Shown here: positions 60,181 through 64,000 of the stretch, one piece after another | Position numbering within the stretch: the first letter of the stretch is position 1 | Layout: each line of letters starts with the position of its first letter | NCBI GenBank assembly: GCA_964445985.1 | Contig: CAYUMU010000028.1 | Coordinates: 1-64,000, forward strand | Direction: 5' to 3' | DNA length: 64,000 bases | From: CAYUMU01 sp964445985 | GTDB lineage: Bacteria > Planctomycetota > Planctomycetia > Pirellulales > S012-138 | Program-made: the position numbers and the translations under genes | The notes under the pieces: model-generated | Seen by the model: the letters and a program-made list of their open reading frames with translations, nothing else | What the model was told of the DNA's origin: nothing | The model's database searches: none

Positions 60181-60443
60181 AAATGGCGATCAGTTGCAAA
60201 CAATATCGGGAACGCTGCCGCGGCATGGCAGCCAGGTGGGGGGCGCGAACGCGCTTCGCAGGCCCCTTCGCACTTCTGGCTCGTGTGGGCAGTTGATTCT
60301 TGGGGAATCCCTCCATGATAGTGCCTGCCGCTGGCGTCGGAAAGAGAAGCCGCCACGCCAGATACGCGAGGCTGCCTGTTTTGTCACGGGACGTATCGTG
60401 CGTGCAGCGCAAAGGACCCCGCTTCCCCCCCGGCACCGAAAAG

Positions 60444-61127
60444 CTAAGGAGCATGGCAGGCGACGCAGCTTGCCAGCAGGCGAGACATTCCTTCTCCGGC
60501 GCCGGCCGAAAGACCTTCTCCGGCCGCGCCTGCTCGATGGCAGTGGGTGCAGCAGAAGTTTTGCCCTCCCAGTCCCAACATCAAGTTACGGCTATCGCAA
60601 GCAGCGATGATGTGGCCATCGCCCCCCAGGCCAGCATCGACCCAACCCAGCAGCGTGCGCCCCGACGCCGGCACTTGAACCACCGGGCCAGCATCGTTGC
60701 TGGCAACCTGCCAATCCAACGATGGTTGCGATCCCCGCGGCGGTCCATGCAGAATTCCGGCCAGCACAAAGCCCAGGGCAACCGCGGCCGCCAACCGCCA
60801 CCAGACCAGCGGGGGAGCGAGATGGAAATTTCCCCGCCGGGCAAAGCCGGCAAAGTCTGGGGTTTGAACTTCGGGCGAGCTCCGCTGCACCTGAGCTTCA
60901 CAACCGGACGCAACGTCGCCGCTGAATTCGGGAAGGGCTTCGCTTTCTGCCGCTGCTCGAGCAAATAAACCCACGGCGGGCGCGAGTTGCTGTTCCAATT
61001 GGCGGCATTCGGGGCAGCGCAGCAGATGAACGGCCAACGCCCGGCGTTCGCCCGCATGGCCCCAGGACGAGTTCCCGAGGGGTTCGGCAGTGGTTATGAG
61101 TTCGAATACTTGATCGCAATCCATCAT
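60444..61127 (-). CDS. Anti-sigma factor with two C-terminal CXXCH motifs
   Basis: 227 residues. The N-terminus carries a zinc-finger anti-sigma-like motif (His34, Cys38, Cys41: HLLRCPECRQLE), then a hydrophobic helix (about 108-129, VWWRLAAAVALGFVLAGIL), an exported-side region (GWVDAGLGGDGHIIAACDSRN), and a tail with CTHCH (193-197) and CVACH (221-225), two c-type heme-attachment motifs. The start ATGATG overlaps the sigma gene's TGA by one base. The usual anti-sigma holds its ECF partner inactive; here the extracytoplasmic part could sense redox state or peroxide through heme. Heme binding is a motif-level inference only. Confidence 0.75.
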   Translation of the reverse strand: MMDCDQVFELITTAEPLGNSSWGHAGERRALAVHLLRCPECRQLEQQLAPAVGLFARAAAESEALPEFSGDVASGCEAQVQRSSPEVQTPDFAGFARRGNFHLAPPLVWWRLAAAVALGFVLAGILHGPPRGSQPSLDWQVASNDAGPVVQVPASGRTLLGWVDAGLGGDGHIIAACDSRNLMLGLGGQNFCCTHCHRAGAAGEGLSAGAGEGMSRLLASCVACHAP

Positions 61128-61747
61128 CACTCGTCCCTCGACAGAATCCGGCCATGAGACACCGCGGGGGCAGCGTTCTCGGCGTGTTCGGCAGAGCGTA
61201 AATCGTGCGACATTTGCAGCAGTCCTTGCCGCACGCGGTTCTTGGCGGTGCCCAGGCTGCAAGCCACGGTCTCGGCAATTTCCGCAAAGCTCAATTGCCC
61301 AAAGAACCTGAGCCGTAAAGCGTCGGCCACGGCCTCGGGCAGCTTTTGCAGTGCCGACTCCAAGAGTTCGCTGTTTTCAAACCCAGGCAACTGGGGTTCA
61401 GCCGCCGGTTCGAACGCGACCTGGGCGCCAAGTTGCGACCAAGGGATTTGCTCGGACTTACCACTCTGCCGCAGATAGTGCTTGCGGCAGCGATTGAGCA
61501 GAATGGTCCACAGCCAGGTGCGGAAATTGCCGTCCAGTTGGAAGGTGTGCCGCGATGCGTAAACCGCCAAGAACGTTTCTTGAACGATGTCCTCCGCCAG
61601 TTCTAAATTGCCTAGCCGACTAAGCGCCACGCGACGCAGCGCGGCCTGGTAACGCTGAACCAGCAGCCCAAAACAATCCACCTGCCCTGCCTGCACGGCG
61701 CGCATCACGGCCTGATCGCTCGTTTGCCCAGGCAGGCTTTCACGCAT
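61127..61747 (-). CDS. ECF-type RNA polymerase sigma factor
   Basis: 206 residues. Region 2 is seen in LVQRYQAALRRVALSRLGNL and ELAEDIVQETFLAVYASRHT, and FRTWLWTILLNRCRKHYLRQ; region 4 in LPEAVADALRLRFFGQLSFA and EIAETVACSLGTAKNRVRQG. The linker between them (about 110-140) is Pro/Glu-rich. The frame is open upstream to 62122 but similarity starts here. The sigma gene precedes and overlaps the anti-sigma gene (TGATG), so the pair is co-regulated and probably translationally coupled. No ribosome-binding site is evident upstream of the chosen ATG, so the start is uncertain. Confidence 0.9.
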   Translation of the reverse strand: MRESLPGQTSDQAVMRAVQAGQVDCFGLLVQRYQAALRRVALSRLGNLELAEDIVQETFLAVYASRHTFQLDGNFRTWLWTILLNRCRKHYLRQSGKSEQIPWSQLGAQVAFEPAAEPQLPGFENSELLESALQKLPEAVADALRLRFFGQLSFAEIAETVACSLGTAKNRVRQGLLQMSHDLRSAEHAENAAPAVSHGRILSRDE

Positions 61748-62299
61748 GGGGAGTTTGGCCTTTGTGGCAGGACTTCTTGCCGCGGTGGGAGTGTGGCGAG
61801 CCAAAAACGGCGGGAAAACGACAGGCCCACTCCCATCGTTTATACCCAATCGCCCGACTTTCTCCAAAAGCCAGACGCGATTTCCTGAGAAAAAGGTCGC
61901 GCTTGCCGAGCCCCGCGGCTTGCCAGCAGCGGCACGTTCCCAGGCGGATGAGGGTCGCCCCCGCCCAAGCGGTTTGCTGGCCAGGAGAAAGTGGAGTGGA
62001 AGTTCGTCGCACGACTTCCAGCTGTTGTGTTGAGCGGTTTTTGCACAGCCCTCTGTCGCGGAATCGCACACCCCCAGTGACACTCCATGGCTACAGCAGG
62101 CACCGAATTCATCGCAAACCATCCAGACTGCCTCGCAGTTTGCCTAAATGGTGCAATCAGTGGAATCTTTTTCATCGGCATACATTTTGCCTAAAGTTAG
62201 GTACGGTTGTGGTCGAAGGGGAGCCTCCCGAACCCCTCCACAATTTAATCACGGACGGAAAACTGTGATTCTTATCAGGACCCAGGAAAGGATTTCGTC
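61748..62299. other. 550-base divergent regulatory region
   Basis: Non-coding space between the divergent sigma gene and csrA. It should hold promoters of both (ECF operons often autoregulate). I see no repeat or clear operator. Plus-strand frames starting at 61746 and 61762 have no similarity or ribosome-binding site. Confidence 0.45.
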
Positions 62300-62491
62300 A
62301 TGCTCGTCCTCACTCGTCAAAAGCAGCAAACCATTGTTATTGGCGGCGCCTCACCCATTACGGTCACGGTGACCGAGATTCGTGGCGGCCGAATCCGGTT
62401 GGCCATCGACGCCCCACACCATGTGGAGATTCGCCGCGGCGAGCTCGTGGATTCCTCGCGCCCCGCCAAAACCTGTCCCGCACTCACCTAA
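62300..62491 (+). CDS. csrA: Carbon storage regulator CsrA
   Basis: 63 residues, MLVLTRQKQQTIVIGGASPI then VTVTEIRGGRIRLAIDAPHH and VEIRRGELV, the RNA-binding CsrA fold that blocks or stabilises target mRNAs at GGA sites. AGGAAAGG about 8 bases before the ATG; GGA in that leader allows autoregulation. No fliW or flagellin gene is adjacent, so the target set differs from Bacillus. It diverges from the ECF sigma operon and precedes the histidine kinase on the same strand. Confidence 0.93.
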   Translation: MLVLTRQKQQTIVIGGASPITVTVTEIRGGRIRLAIDAPHHVEIRRGELVDSSRPAKTCPALT

Positions 62492-62764
62492 GAAGGTGTT
62501 TTCGTCTGCCCCCCCTCAGGGGACGATGCTGGATGGCGATGAGGCTTTGTTTTGGCCTTGCACCGCCTCGCAAATTGCCCCCCAAGGTCACGATGGATTC
62601 CCGTTGACTGGGCTCTGCATAAGGCGATCCGGTTGAAAATCCAAACGCGAGACTTGGGGCGCCGGATCGAGCAACTCCCCGCGAATCTCACTTAACTGCT
62701 AGACAGCCTCCTGCAAAACATGACAATGGTCACGGATGAGACATCGTCGCAGGGAGGCTCTTTG

Positions 62765-64000
62765 GTGCGCTGGAAGTTGTTCGTTAATCCATGGGTGCAT
62801 TCGCTCTGCGTGGCCGCGGCGTTAATTATGTCGACGGCAATGGCGATTATATTCATCCATGATCTTCATTCCGATACGGCCAAGTTGGTGACCGAAAGCG
62901 TCACCAAACTGCGCACCGCGGAAGAATTGGCTTTTGCCCTGCGGGATATTCGCAGCCATTTGTATCAGCATGCGCTCACCGGCGATCCCGCCCAGCTCGA
63001 TAACTTGCCCGCCTTGGGCGTCGCCGTTGATCTCTGGCTGGAACAGGCTCTCGCGAAAGCTTCCTCTCCTCCCGAAGTACGGTACGTAACCGACATCCAG
63101 GCCGACTTCGATCGCATCCACCATCTCATTGACGATCTCAGCGTGCGCGAGGCGCCCGGCGACAAGCGTAAACAAGCCCGCGAGCTGGGCGAATTGCTCA
63201 CCAAGCAGGGCATCACGCTTTGCGAGCTGTTCCTCGACTACAGCGAACGAGCCATCGAAGAGGCCGAGGCCCAGCACCGATCGAACATTGTGCAGTTGCA
63301 ATACATGGTCATTTTGACCGGACTGCTGATCCCGCTGGGCGGCGTGCTCGTAGGCTTCATGGTTTCCCGCAGCGTGACTCGCGAATTGGCTCGCAGCCGC
63401 GAGAACCTGCTTCGCGCCGAACAACTGGCCGCCGTGGGGCATTTGGCCGCTGGCATGGCCCACGAGCTTCGCAATCCGCTCACGGCCATCATGATGATGG
63501 TGCAAACGGCCTCGCCCGACGAACCGGCCGATCTCCAAATTATTGAAGACGAAGTTCGGCGGATGGAGCGCACCATTCAGGCTTGCCTTGATTTCGCCAA
63601 GCCCCGCCAGCCCCAACGGGCGCTGTGCGACGTGCGCGACGCCGTGGGCGGCGCCGCCCGCCTGCTCGAAGCCCGCATTCGCCGCCAGCAGATCGATTTC
63701 GAATTCACTCAGCCCGCGGAACCGATCACCGTGCTCGGCGACCGGCAGCTGTTGCACCAAATGTTTGTGAACCTGTTTCTCAACGCGATCGAAAGCACTG
63801 GCCCTCGCGGCGGGATGGGCGCGCGCGTCGATTACTATCGCCCCAGCGGGCCGGTCCAAATTAAAGTCTGGGATAATGGGCCAGGCATTCCCGAAGAGCT
63901 CATGCCGTCGCTGTTCGATCCGTTTGTTACCTCCAAGCCCACCGGAACAGGGCTAGGGTTATCGGTTTGCCGCCAGATTGTGCTCAGCCACGACGGCCGC
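62765..64000 (+). CDS. Membrane histidine kinase, 3' end beyond window
   Basis: Partial, 412 codons to the window end. Two membrane helices (about 9-31, WVHSLCVAAALIMSTAMAII, and about 184-204, MVILTGLLIPLGGVLVGFMV) flank an extracytoplasmic sensor of about 150 residues. Then the dimerisation domain AVGHLAAGMAHELRNPLTAI (His233), N box NLFLNAIES, G1 DNGPGIPEE, F box FDPFVTSKP and G2 GTGLGLSV. Start GTG 62765 was chosen because AGGGAGG lies 7 bases upstream; ATG 62720 would add 15 residues without similarity. The cognate response regulator should lie beyond the window. No stop codon before 64000. Confidence 0.92.
   Translation, partial: MRWKLFVNPWVHSLCVAAALIMSTAMAIIFIHDLHSDTAKLVTESVTKLRTAEELAFALRDIRSHLYQHALTGDPAQLDNLPALGVAVDLWLEQALAKASSPPEVRYVTDIQADFDRIHHLIDDLSVREAPGDKRKQARELGELLTKQGITLCELFLDYSERAIEEAEAQHRSNIVQLQYMVILTGLLIPLGGVLVGFMVSRSVTRELARSRENLLRAEQLAAVGHLAAGMAHELRNPLTAIMMMVQTASPDEPADLQIIEDEVRRMERTIQACLDFAKPRQPQRALCDVRDAVGGAARLLEARIRRQQIDFEFTQPAEPITVLGDRQLLHQMFVNLFLNAIESTGPRGGMGARVDYYRPSGPVQIKVWDNGPGIPEELMPSLFDPFVTSKPTGTGLGLSVCRQIVLSHDGR

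Noticed and set aside
1..64000. CRISPR array or prophage
   Set aside because: No regularly spaced direct repeats with unique spacers and no cas, integrase, capsid or terminase genes were seen.

Overview
The window is a high-GC bacterial chromosome segment that reads as a planctomycete, most likely of the Pirellulales. Supporting signs are a DUF1501 protein and other Tat-exported enzymes, DUF1569 and Minf_1886 proteins, secreted SMP-30, PQQ-propeller and DUF4838 proteins, methanofuran/H4MPT-type C1-pathway genes, a type 2 isoleucyl-tRNA synthetase, and many short interspersed repeats between genes. I assign about 50 protein genes and one tRNA. No phage, insertion-sequence transposase or CRISPR array is visible.

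Layout. 0.5-8.5 kb: a response regulator fused to an RsbW-like ATPase, a 58-residue Lys/Ala-tailed protein, then carbohydrate genes (phosphoglucomutase, tRNA-Gln, transaldolase, glgC), a cyclase-family hydrolase and purN. 8.5-19 kb: ileS (carrying an in-frame copy of an interspersed repeat), divergent rodA, an HpcH/HpaI aldolase, a secreted propeller protein, and an archaeal-type phosphoglycerate mutase. 19-26 kb: lutB-lutC, two thiol-redox proteins, a Fur-type DNA-binding domain without its sensor domain, and a COG0523 metallochaperone GTPase. 26-33 kb: PQQ-propeller protein, beta-CASP nuclease, and an ATP-grasp plus hydantoinase-A-like pair assigned to methanofuran synthesis. 33-41 kb: secreted sugar-related proteins (SMP-30, DUF1501, DUF4838/CBM9, TIM-barrel isomerase) around three consecutive TatA-type genes. 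41-46.7 kb: a HisA/HisF-family protein linked elsewhere to H4MPT metabolism, a divergent RNase HII-like protein, nadC, an esterase and a GH5 glycosidase. 46.9-55.7 kb: two overlapping CNNM/CorC membrane proteins, then a tetR-adaptor-RND efflux operon with a palindromic operator candidate. 56-64 kb: a lipoprotein alpha/beta hydrolase, a nested-palindrome repeat element, Minf_1886 and PSP1 proteins, an ECF sigma/anti-sigma pair whose anti-sigma ends in two CXXCH motifs, csrA, and the 5' part of a histidine kinase.

Common themes are storage and central carbon metabolism (phosphoglucomutase, glgC, transaldolase, phosphoglycerate mutase), export and use of polysaccharide-related enzymes through Tat and Sec, and partial cofactor pathways (methanofuran, NAD). 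At least five repeat families are scattered between genes, and some copies lie inside coding sequence.

All assignments come from reading motifs and gene context by eye. No alignments or database searches were run, so family names are recognitions, and start sites were chosen from ribosome-binding-site spacing and family N-termini.
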